Translations under genes and position numbers: made by a program
Part shown: one piece after another, positions 1 through 4,822 of the stretch
Layout of the letters: each line of letters starts with the position of its first letter
How positions within the stretch are numbered: position 1 is the stretch's first letter
The notes under the pieces: generated by a model
The model's input: the letters and a program-made list of their open reading frames with translations, nothing else
What the model was told of the DNA's origin: nothing
Database searches by the model: none
From: JBCFBK01 sp039679975
Lineage (GTDB): Bacteria; Bacteroidota; Bacteroidia; Bacteroidales; Prolixibacteraceae
Assembly (NCBI GenBank): GCA_039679975.1
Contig: JBDKTZ010000399.1
Coordinates: forward strand, 1 to 8,244
Direction: 5' to 3'
Length of the DNA stretch: 8,244 bases

Positions 1-32
1 ATCCTGTAGTCTGAAAAACTGATCGTGTATAC

Positions 33-115
33 GGGGAGATACCAAAGTGGCCAACTGGGGCAGACTGTAAATCTGCTGGCTCATGCCTTCGTAGGTTCGA
101 ATCCTGCTCTCCCCA
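33..115 (+). tRNA. tRNA-Tyr (anticodon GTA)
   Basis: Decodes UAU/UAC tyrosine codons. The acceptor stem pairs perfectly (33-39 with 108-114), with discriminator A115. The D stem is 42-44/56-58 with GG in the loop. The anticodon stem 60-64/72-76 encloses a 7-base loop with GTA at 67-69. A long variable arm (77-90, short stem GGC/GCC) marks a class II tRNA, as expected for bacterial tRNA-Tyr. The T stem is 91-95/103-107 with the normal loop TTCGAAT. CCA is not encoded (bases 116-118 are CAC), so it must be added after transcription. It is the first of three same-strand tRNAs leading into tuf. Confidence 0.97.
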
Positions 116-119
116 CACT

Positions 120-150
120 AAAAGCTCGTAGCTCACAGCTTGTAGCTTTT
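120..150 (+). repeat. Heptamer tandem repeat forming a hairpin between tRNA-Tyr and tRNA-Gly
   Basis: Four consecutive 7-base units fill 123-150: AGCTCGT, AGCTCAC, AGCTTGT, AGCTTTT. The ends are inverted, AAAAGCT (120-126) pairing with AGCTTTT (144-150). An inner AGCT/AGCT stem (130-133/137-140) closes a 3-base loop, with a 3x3 internal loop between the two stems. The array occupies almost the whole 39-base spacer. Function is unknown; a processing or stability signal in the multi-tRNA transcript is an inference. Confidence 0.8.
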
Positions 151-154
151 ACTT

Positions 155-227
155 GCGGGAGTAGCTCAGCCGATAGAGCATTAGCCTTCCAAGCTAAGGG
201 TCGCGGGTTTGAATCCCGTCTCCCGCT
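155..227 (+). tRNA. tRNA-Gly (anticodon TCC)
   Basis: Decodes GGA/GGG glycine codons. The acceptor stem pairs fully (155-161 with 220-226), with discriminator T227 as usual for glycine. The D stem is 164-167/176-179. The anticodon stem 181-185/193-197 has loop CTTCCAA with TCC at 188-190. The variable loop is 5 bases and the T stem is 203-207/215-219. CCA is not encoded. The unusual point is the elbow. The D loop reads AGCCGATA, so position 19 is A (A173). The T loop reads TTTGAAT, so position 56 is T (T210). The usual G19-C56 tertiary pair is therefore replaced by A-U. Confidence 0.96.
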
Positions 228-234
228 CAAAAAC

Positions 235-301
235 AGTTTAAAGTTTGAAGTTGAATGTTTCAGGTACCGAAACTTTGAACTTTGAACCTCGAACTTTGAA
301 C
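235..301 (+). repeat. Inverted heptamer-repeat array (long imperfect hairpin) between tRNA-Gly and tRNA-Thr
   Basis: The left arm has 7-base units AGTTTAA (235), AGTTTGA (242), AGTTGAA (249) and TGTTTCA (256). The right arm has AAACTTT (270), GAACTTT (277), GAACCTC (284), GAACTTT (291) and the start of another at 298. The arms are complementary: 257-261 pairs with 269-273, 243-252 with 278-287 (two G-T pairs), and 235-239 mostly with 291-295. The loop at 262-268 contains the palindrome GGTACC. It fills most of the 80-base spacer. The period matches the array at 120-150, but the unit sequence differs. Confidence 0.8.
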
Positions 302-307
302 GCGTAA

Positions 308-379
<72 letters not shown>

Positions 380-418
380 CAGATTAAATTGAATGAAAAT
401 TAAAAATTATTATTTGTT

Positions 419-1606
419 ATGGCAAAAGAACATTTTAACAGGGATAAGGACCATGTAAACATTGGTACCATTGGTCACGTCGACCACGGGAAAACTACCC
501 TTACGGCTGCTATTACTTCCGTATTGGCAAAGAAAGGTCTTTCTGAAGTCAAGACATTTGACTCAATCGACAGTGCTCCTGAAGAAAAGGAACGTGGTAT
601 TACGATTAATACTGCGCACGTCGAATATCAGACAGCCACACGCCACTATGCTCACGTTGACTGCCCGGGACACGCCGACTATGTGAAGAACATGGTAACT
701 GGTGCTGCCCAGATGGACGGAGCTATTCTGGTTGTTGCAGCTACTGATGGTCCTATGCCCCAGACCCGTGAGCACATTCTGCTTGCCCGTCAGGTAAACG
801 TACCTAAAGTGGTTGTCTTCCTGAATAAAGTGGATATGGTCGATGACGAAGAGTTATTGGAACTTGTTGAAATGGAAGTGCGTGAACTGCTCGACTTCTA
901 TCAGTTTGACGGTTCAAACGCGCCGGTTATCCGCGGATCTGCCCTTGGCGCATTGAACGGTGAACCACAATGGGAAGAAAAAGTGATGGAACTGATGGAT
1001 GCTTGCGATACCTGGATCCCGCTGCCTCCACGTGATATTGACAAGCCTTTCCTGATGCCTGTTGAAGACATTTTCTCTATTACAGGCCGTGGAACTGTTG
1101 CTACAGGCCGTATCGAAACGGGTGTGGTTCATACAGGCGATGAGCTTCAGCTGATCGGTTTGGGTGCTGAAGGACGTAAAACAGTATGTACCGGTGTGGA
1201 AATGTTCCGGAAAATTTTGGACGACGGACAAGCTGGTGATAACGTAGGTTTGTTGTTGCGTGGTGTTGACAAAAAGGAAATCAAACGCGGTATGATCCTT
1301 GCAAAACCAGGATCAGTGACTCCTCATACACGCTTCAAAGCTGAAGTTTACGTATTGAAGAAAGAAGAAGGCGGACGTCATACTCCGTTCCATAACAAAT
1401 ACCGGCCACAGTTCTATGTTCGTACTCTTGATGTAACCGGAGAAATTACTCTGGAAGAAGGACGTGAAATGGTTATGCCTGGTGATAATGTAACGATTAC
1501 CGTTGAATTGATCTACCCGGTTGCATTAAACCTTGGTTTGCGTTTTGCTATCCGTGAAGGCGGACGTACCGTTGGTGCAGGTCAGGTCACTGAAATCCTG
1601 GTCTGA
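419..1606 (+). CDS. tuf: Translation elongation factor EF-Tu
   Basis: GTPase that carries aminoacyl-tRNA to the ribosomal A site in the cytoplasm. The protein is 395 residues, the normal bacterial length. Visible G-domain motifs are the P loop GHVDHGKT (19-26), switch I RGITI (59-63), DCPGH (81-85, with the catalytic histidine at 85), NKVD (136-139) and SAL (174-176). Domain 2 begins near residue 210 and domain 3 near 305, ending in the conserved GGRTVGAGQV stretch (381-390). The ATG at 419 gives the standard MAKE N-terminus; no Shine-Dalgarno sequence precedes it, only A/T-rich sequence. It sits 39 bases after tRNA-Thr, so its leader may be made by 3' processing of that tRNA. No truncation or frameshift is seen. 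Confidence 0.98.
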   Translation: MAKEHFNRDKDHVNIGTIGHVDHGKTTLTAAITSVLAKKGLSEVKTFDSIDSAPEEKERGITINTAHVEYQTATRHYAHVDCPGHADYVKNMVTGAAQMDGAILVVAATDGPMPQTREHILLARQVNVPKVVVFLNKVDMVDDEELLELVEMEVRELLDFYQFDGSNAPVIRGSALGALNGEPQWEEKVMELMDACDTWIPLPPRDIDKPFLMPVEDIFSITGRGTVATGRIETGVVHTGDELQLIGLGAEGRKTVCTGVEMFRKILDDGQAGDNVGLLLRGVDKKEIKRGMILAKPGSVTPHTRFKAEVYVLKKEEGGRHTPFHNKYRPQFYVRTLDVTGEITLEEGREMVMPGDNVTITVELIYPVALNLGLRFAIREGGRTVGAGQVTEILV

Positions 1607-1639
1607 TCTGTCGGTTCAAAATACTTAACCCACTGAATA

Positions 1640-1669
1640 AGTCCCGGATTTCAGGATCCGGGACTATTT
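1640..1669 (+). terminator. Hairpin after tuf, possible weak terminator
   Basis: A perfect 10-bp stem, 1640-1649 (AGTCCCGGAT) with 1656-1665 (ATCCGGGACT), encloses a 6-base loop, TTCAGG. Only ATTT follows, so the T tract is weak. It could be a leaky terminator, or a 3'-end stabiliser of the tuf message. It lies 33 bases after the tuf stop codon. Confidence 0.6.
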
Positions 1670-1723
1670 AAGGATGAAACTCGATCGGGAGTTTTTGATT
1701 TTTCAAAGTAAGTTCGATCCTTA
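1669..1723 (+). promoter_or_regulatory. Competing hairpins in the tuf-secE spacer (attenuator-like)
   Basis: Two overlapping folds are possible. A small hairpin, AAACTC (1677-1682) with GAGTTT (1689-1694), is followed by a T-rich run (TTGATTTTT) and resembles a weak terminator. A larger fold pairs TAAGGAT (1669-1675) with ATCCTTA (1717-1723), continuing inward through 1676-1681/1711-1715 with two bulges, and would disrupt the small one. The arrangement resembles terminator/antiterminator pairs, but no ligand, leader peptide or regulator is visible. I saw no convincing Bacteroidota-type promoter in the spacer. The regulatory role is inference only. Confidence 0.35.
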
Positions 1724-1749
1724 CCATCCGGCAAAAAAAAATACTAAAA

Positions 1750-1941
1750 ATGAAACTTAAACTATATTTCGAAGAGGCTTATAACGAACTTGTTCATAAA
1801 GTGTCCTGGCCTACTTGGAAAGAGTTACAGAACAGTGCATTTATTGTAATGGTTGCTTCCTTTATTATAGCACTTGTTATATTTGTGATGGATATCTCGT
1901 TCGAGAACATCATGAATCTAGTGTACAGCATGTTTTATTAA
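1750..1941 (+). CDS. secE: Preprotein translocase subunit SecE
   Basis: Small essential subunit of the SecYEG protein-conducting channel in the inner membrane; SecE clamps the two halves of SecY. The protein is 63 residues, the short one-helix form of most bacteria (E. coli has three helices). An amphipathic cytoplasmic segment at 1-25 carries the family hallmark VSWPTWKEL (18-26). One hydrophobic transmembrane helix follows at about 30-47. The ATG at 1750 is preceded by an A9 run and ACTAAAA rather than a Shine-Dalgarno sequence. It heads the secE-nusG pair, 18 bases before nusG, an order conserved across bacteria. Confidence 0.95.
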   Translation: MKLKLYFEEAYNELVHKVSWPTWKELQNSAFIVMVASFIIALVIFVMDISFENIMNLVYSMFY

Positions 1942-1947
1942 TACTAT

Positions 1948-1953
1948 TTGGAG
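1948..1953 (+). promoter_or_regulatory. Ribosome binding site that fixes the nusG start
   Basis: TTGGAG, with GGAG at 1950-1953, lies 6 bases before ATG 1960. An in-frame TTG at 1948 would give four extra residues (MEID), but it overlaps this Shine-Dalgarno sequence and has none of its own. ATG 1960 is therefore preferred. It is one of only two recognisable Shine-Dalgarno sites in the window. Confidence 0.75.
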
Positions 1954-1959
1954 ATCGAC

Positions 1960-2508
1960 ATGAGCGAAAATGAAAGAAAATGGTATGTTCTGCGCACCGT
2001 TGGAGGAAAAGAGAAGAAGGTCAAGGAATATATCGAAAATGAAATTGCGAATGCTGGGCTCCAGGAGTATATTTCACAGGTATTGATCCCAACTGAAAAA
2101 GTGTATCAAATCCGCAATGGGAAAAAAATCAGTAAAGAACGTAATTTTTTTCCGGGTTATGTGTTGGTTGAGGCCGCCCTGGTTGGTGAGATTCCTCACA
2201 TGCTGAAGAACGTCAGTAATGTGATCGGATTCTTAGGTGACATCAAAGGGGGTGAACCTGTTCCGATGCGTCAGTCTGAAGTGAACCGGATTCTAGGTCG
2301 GGTTGATCAGATGGCTGAAGCCGATGCGGAGGTAAATATTCCTTATGTTGTTGGCGAAACTGTGAAGGTAACAGACGGTCCTTTTAACGGATTCAACGGA
2401 ATTATTGAGGAAATCAATGAGGAAAAGAAGAAGTTGAAAGTGATGGTCAAAATTTTTGGACGAAAAACACCTTTGGAACTGAGCTTCATGCAGGTCGAAA
2501 AGGAGTAG
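1960..2508 (+). CDS. nusG: Transcription termination/antitermination protein NusG
   Basis: Binds the RNA polymerase clamp, affects pausing and Rho termination, and can link polymerase to the ribosome. From ATG 1960 the protein is 182 residues, close to the usual 175-185. The N-terminal NGN domain spans about 6-115, opening with KWYVLRTVGGKEKKV (7-21) and containing the conserved FFPGYVLV (63-70). The C-terminal KOW domain covers about 128-182, with VGETVKVTDGPFNG (131-144) and a terminal strand near KTPLELSFMQV. The start is chosen from the GGAG site rather than the upstream TTG. It follows secE by 18 bases and precedes rplK by 21, so one transcript is likely. Confidence 0.96.
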   Translation: MSENERKWYVLRTVGGKEKKVKEYIENEIANAGLQEYISQVLIPTEKVYQIRNGKKISKERNFFPGYVLVEAALVGEIPHMLKNVSNVIGFLGDIKGGEPVPMRQSEVNRILGRVDQMAEADAEVNIPYVVGETVKVTDGPFNGFNGIIEEINEEKKKLKVMVKIFGRKTPLELSFMQVEKE

Positions 2509-2529
2509 TAAATCTTATTATTTATCATT

Positions 2530-2973
2530 ATGGCTAAAGAAGTTGCTGGATTAATTAAATTACAAATTAAAGGAGGTGCAGCTAATCCTTCACCACCTGT
2601 TGGACCAGCATTGGGTAGCAAAGGGGTGAATATTATGCAATTCTGCAAACAGTTTAACGCCCGGACACAGGACCTTGCAGGTAAAGTGCTCCCGGTGATT
2701 ATCACTGTGTATGCAGACAAATCGTTTGATTTTGTAATTAAACAACCCCCGGTAGCCGTTCAATTATTGGAAGTTTCAAAACTGAAGTCAGGGTCAGCTG
2801 AACCGCATGCAAAGAAAGTTGCAAAGGTAAGCTGGGAACAGGTGAAGCAAATTGCTGAAGTAAAAATGTCTGACCTGAACTGTTTCACATTGGAATCTGC
2901 TATGAGAATGGTCGCCGGCACTGCCAGAAGTATGGGTATTGCTGTTGAAGGTGAATTCCCAGCGAATAACTAA
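2530..2973 (+). CDS. rplK: 50S ribosomal protein L11
   Basis: Binds 23S rRNA at the GTPase-associated centre at the base of the L7/L12 stalk and is involved in factor binding and the stringent response. At 147 residues it is of normal length. The N-terminal domain contains the proline-rich PSPPVGPALG (20-29), the region where thiostrepton-type antibiotics act, followed by KGVNIMQFCKQFN. The C-terminal RNA-binding domain (about 74-140) ends with AMRMVAGTARSMGI (124-137). The ATG has no Shine-Dalgarno sequence in its A/T-rich 21-base leader. The short gap also leaves no room for a separate structured leader like the L1 binding site upstream of rplK in E. coli. Confidence 0.97.
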   Translation: MAKEVAGLIKLQIKGGAANPSPPVGPALGSKGVNIMQFCKQFNARTQDLAGKVLPVIITVYADKSFDFVIKQPPVAVQLLEVSKLKSGSAEPHAKKVAKVSWEQVKQIAEVKMSDLNCFTLESAMRMVAGTARSMGIAVEGEFPANN

Positions 2974-2987
2974 TTAAAATTTTAAAG

Positions 2988-3683
2988 ATGGGCAGAATTA
3001 CAAAAAATATGAAGCTTGCTCAGGAAAAGCTCGAGAAAGGCAAACAATATACCATTACTGAAGCTGCAAAACTGGTGAAGGAAGTTACCTTCTCCAAGTT
3101 TGATGCCTCTGTGGATATTGATGTCCGGCTGGGAGTGGATCCGAGGAAAGCAAATCAGATGGTTAGAGGTGTAGTTTCTTTACCCCACGGAACCGGTAAA
3201 GAGGTTCGCGTACTTGCTCTTGTTACTCCCGATAAGGTAGCTGAAGCAACTGAAGCTGGTGCTGACTTCATTGGTTTGGACGATTATATCGAAAAAATCA
3301 AAGGAGGATGGACTGATTTCGACGTTGTGATCACACTGCCCCCGGTGATGGGAAAAATCGGTCCGTTAGGCCGTATCCTGGGTCCAAGAGGTTTAATGCC
3401 GAACCCCAAAAGCGGTACCGTAACCATGGAAGTGGGCAAAGCAATCAAGGAAGTCAAACAAGGGAAAATTGACTTTAAAGTTGACAAATTCGGTATTGTT
3501 CATACGTCAATCGGAAAGGTATCTTTCGATCCGGAAAAGATTGAAGATAACGCCAGGGAATTTATCAACATGATTGTGAAGCTGAAACCTGTTGCTGCTA
3601 AAGGTACTTATGTGAAGAGTATTTATCTTTCAAGTACCATGAGTCCTGGAATACAAGTTGAAACCAAGTCAGTCGTTGACTAG
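2988..3683 (+). CDS. rplA: 50S ribosomal protein L1
   Basis: Forms the L1 stalk of the large subunit, which moves deacylated tRNA out of the E site. In many bacteria L1 also represses the rplK-rplA message. At 231 residues it is full length. The signature LGRILGPRGLMPNPKSGTV spans 127-145. The rRNA-contacting STM motif is at 216-218, followed by SPGI. The gene starts 14 bases after the rplK stop without a clear Shine-Dalgarno sequence (TTTTAAAG ATG). Inside it, an exact AAGGAGG at 3301-3307 is followed by an out-of-frame ATG that opens only two codons. Confidence 0.97.
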   Translation: MGRITKNMKLAQEKLEKGKQYTITEAAKLVKEVTFSKFDASVDIDVRLGVDPRKANQMVRGVVSLPHGTGKEVRVLALVTPDKVAEATEAGADFIGLDDYIEKIKGGWTDFDVVITLPPVMGKIGPLGRILGPRGLMPNPKSGTVTMEVGKAIKEVKQGKIDFKVDKFGIVHTSIGKVSFDPEKIEDNAREFINMIVKLKPVAAKGTYVKSIYLSSTMSPGIQVETKSVVD

Positions 3684-3691
3684 TAAAAGAT

Positions 3692-3696
3692 AGGTG
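3692..3696 (+). promoter_or_regulatory. Weak ribosome binding site of rplJ
   Basis: AGGTG lies just before ATG 3699 and can pair with the 16S 3' end, though the AGG-to-ATG spacing of four bases is short. With the nusG site, it is one of the two starts here with recognisable Shine-Dalgarno complementarity. Confidence 0.5.
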
Positions 3697-3698
3697 AA

Positions 3699-4226
3699 AT
3701 GAAAAGATCGGAAAAATTAGAGATTATTGATAATCTGACCAAAGAGATCAATTCTTACAGCCATTTTTACCTGGCCGATGTCGCTGACCTGAATTCAGAA
3801 GACACCAGCCAATTACGGCGTCTTTGTTTTAACAAACAGGTAAAGTTAATTGTTGTAAAGAATACGCTCTTGCGTAAAGCGCTTGAAAAATCTGACAAAA
3901 ATGCAGAAGAGCTTTACGATGTACTGAAAGGCAATACCTCGATCATGTTTACTGAGGTTGGAAATGTGCCTGCATTACTGATTAAGGAATTCGCAAGGAA
4001 ACATAGTAAACCTGTCCTTAAGGCAGCCTATGTTCAGGAATCAGTTTATGTGGGCGCCGACCAGCTTGAGGCATTGGCTACTATCAAGTCGAAGAATGAG
4101 TTACTGGGCGAACTGATCGGATTGTTACAGTCACCAATCAAAACGGTGCTTGGACAGCTTCAGTCGGGCGGTACCACGATTCACGGAATATTGAAGACAT
4201 TATCAGAAAAAGAAAGTGTCGGCTAA
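3699..4226 (+). CDS. rplJ: 50S ribosomal protein L10
   Basis: Forms the base of the ribosomal stalk: its N-terminal domain binds 23S rRNA beside L11, and its C-terminal helix anchors L7/L12 dimers. The protein is 175 residues, normal for the family. The N-terminal domain (about 1-130) shows the conserved VKLIVVKNTLLRKAL (48-62) and GNTSIMF (78-84). The C-terminal part (about 135-175), with LLGELIGLLQSPIKTVLGQL, fits the stalk-anchoring helix. It begins 15 bases after rplA, so a long L10-leader structure between the two genes, as in E. coli, cannot be present unless it overlaps rplA. Confidence 0.96.
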   Translation: MKRSEKLEIIDNLTKEINSYSHFYLADVADLNSEDTSQLRRLCFNKQVKLIVVKNTLLRKALEKSDKNAEELYDVLKGNTSIMFTEVGNVPALLIKEFARKHSKPVLKAAYVQESVYVGADQLEALATIKSKNELLGELIGLLQSPIKTVLGQLQSGGTTIHGILKTLSEKESVG

Positions 4227-4323
4227 ACGGACAGGCTGCATGTGGTACAGCATTCCGGAAGTAAGACACCATGTTAAAAAAGAATTATTTTAGTTATATT
4301 ATCGCATAAAAATTTATAGAAAA
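4227..4323 (+). other. rplJ-rplL spacer with no gene
   Basis: A 97-base non-coding gap. Its first half holds only weak complementarities (GCTG/CAGC around 4235-4250 and the palindrome TTCCGGAA near 4255). Its second half is A/T-rich up to the rplL ATG. No TTTG...TAnnTTTG promoter, T-tract terminator or small coding frame was recognised. It may carry a processing site or internal promoter that sets the L7/L12 to L10 ratio, but nothing seen proves this. Confidence 0.5.
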
Positions 4324-4707
4324 ATGGCAGATTTAAAAGCACTTGCAGAAGAGTTGGTAAACTTAACTGTAAAACAGGTTAACGAATTAGCTGACATTTT
4401 AAAAACAGAATATGGAATTGAACCTGCAGCTGCAGCAGTTGCTGTTGCCGGTCCTGTTGCTGCCGGCGCTGGTGAAGAACCCGTCGCTGCTGTCCAAACT
4501 GAATTCGACGTCATCCTGAAAGCCGCAGGGCAATCCAAATTGGCAGTTGTTAAACTGGTTAAGGAATTAACCGGTCTGGGTCTTAAAGAAGCTAAAGAAC
4601 TGGTCGACGCAGCCCCGAAAGCTGTCAAGGAGAAAGTTTCAAAAGAAGAAGCAGAGTCATTAAAATCTCAGTTACAAGAAGCTGGCGCTGAAGTTGAACT
4701 TAAATAA
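4324..4707 (+). CDS. rplL: 50S ribosomal protein L7/L12
   Basis: Multi-copy stalk protein that recruits EF-Tu, EF-G, IF2 and release factors and stimulates their GTPase activity. It has 127 residues with the classic three-part build. The N-terminal dimerisation and L10-binding helices cover 1-33. A flexible Ala/Gly/Pro-rich hinge covers about 34-57. The factor-binding C-terminal domain covers about 58-127, with EFDVILKAAGQSK, then TGLGLKEAKELVDAAP, ending AGAEVELK. The start has no Shine-Dalgarno sequence; ATAGAAAA precedes ATG. A strong terminator-like hairpin follows 38 bases after the stop, so many transcripts may end here. Confidence 0.98.
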   Translation: MADLKALAEELVNLTVKQVNELADILKTEYGIEPAAAAVAVAGPVAAGAGEEPVAAVQTEFDVILKAAGQSKLAVVKLVKELTGLGLKEAKELVDAAPKAVKEKVSKEEAESLKSQLQEAGAEVELK

Positions 4708-4745
4708 AAAGACTTACGACCTTAACATTAAATTTGGTCTGTAAC

Positions 4746-4784
4746 GGTTTAGAATCCCACCTGCGTGGGATTCTAGGCCTTTTT
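4746..4784 (+). terminator. Intrinsic terminator/attenuator between rplL and rpoB
   Basis: A 15-bp stem with a CTGC loop: 4746-4760 pairs with 4765-4779. The inner 11 bp (TAGAATCCCAC with GTGGGATTCTA) are perfect, and the outer four include two G-T pairs. TTTTTG follows directly. This is the strongest terminator-like structure in the window. As rpoB follows in the same direction with no obvious new promoter, it is best read as a partial terminator that lowers rpoB relative to rplJL, as known at the same position in E. coli. Confidence 0.85.
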
Positions 4785-4822
4785 GTATATTTATGTCTTA
4801 AGTTCACTTAATTTTTTGATAC

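Noticed and set aside
1..32. Possible promoter or upstream tRNA end before tRNA-Tyr
   Set aside because: No promoter consensus and no acceptor or T-arm sequence is recognisable in these 32 bases.
408..416. TATTATTTG just before tuf as a Bacteroidota -7 promoter element
   Set aside because: It does not fit TAnnTTTG exactly, and transcription from it would begin at or inside the tuf start codon; no matching upstream TTTG box was found.
1681..1719. TCGATC at 1681-1686 and 1714-1719 as paired operator sites
   Set aside because: Six bases with a GATC core are too short to call, and both copies are better explained as parts of the competing hairpins.
1948..1959. TTG at 1948 as the nusG start
   Set aside because: It overlaps the GGAG ribosome binding site that is properly spaced for ATG 1960, and NusG proteins normally begin close to the KWYV segment.
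2501..2505. AGGAG at the end of nusG as the rplK ribosome binding site
   Set aside because: It lies 24 bases from the rplK ATG, too far for normal pairing and initiation.
3308..3316. ATG directly after AAGGAGG inside rplA as a hidden gene start
   Set aside because: It reads ATG GAC TGA, only two codons, out of frame with rplA.
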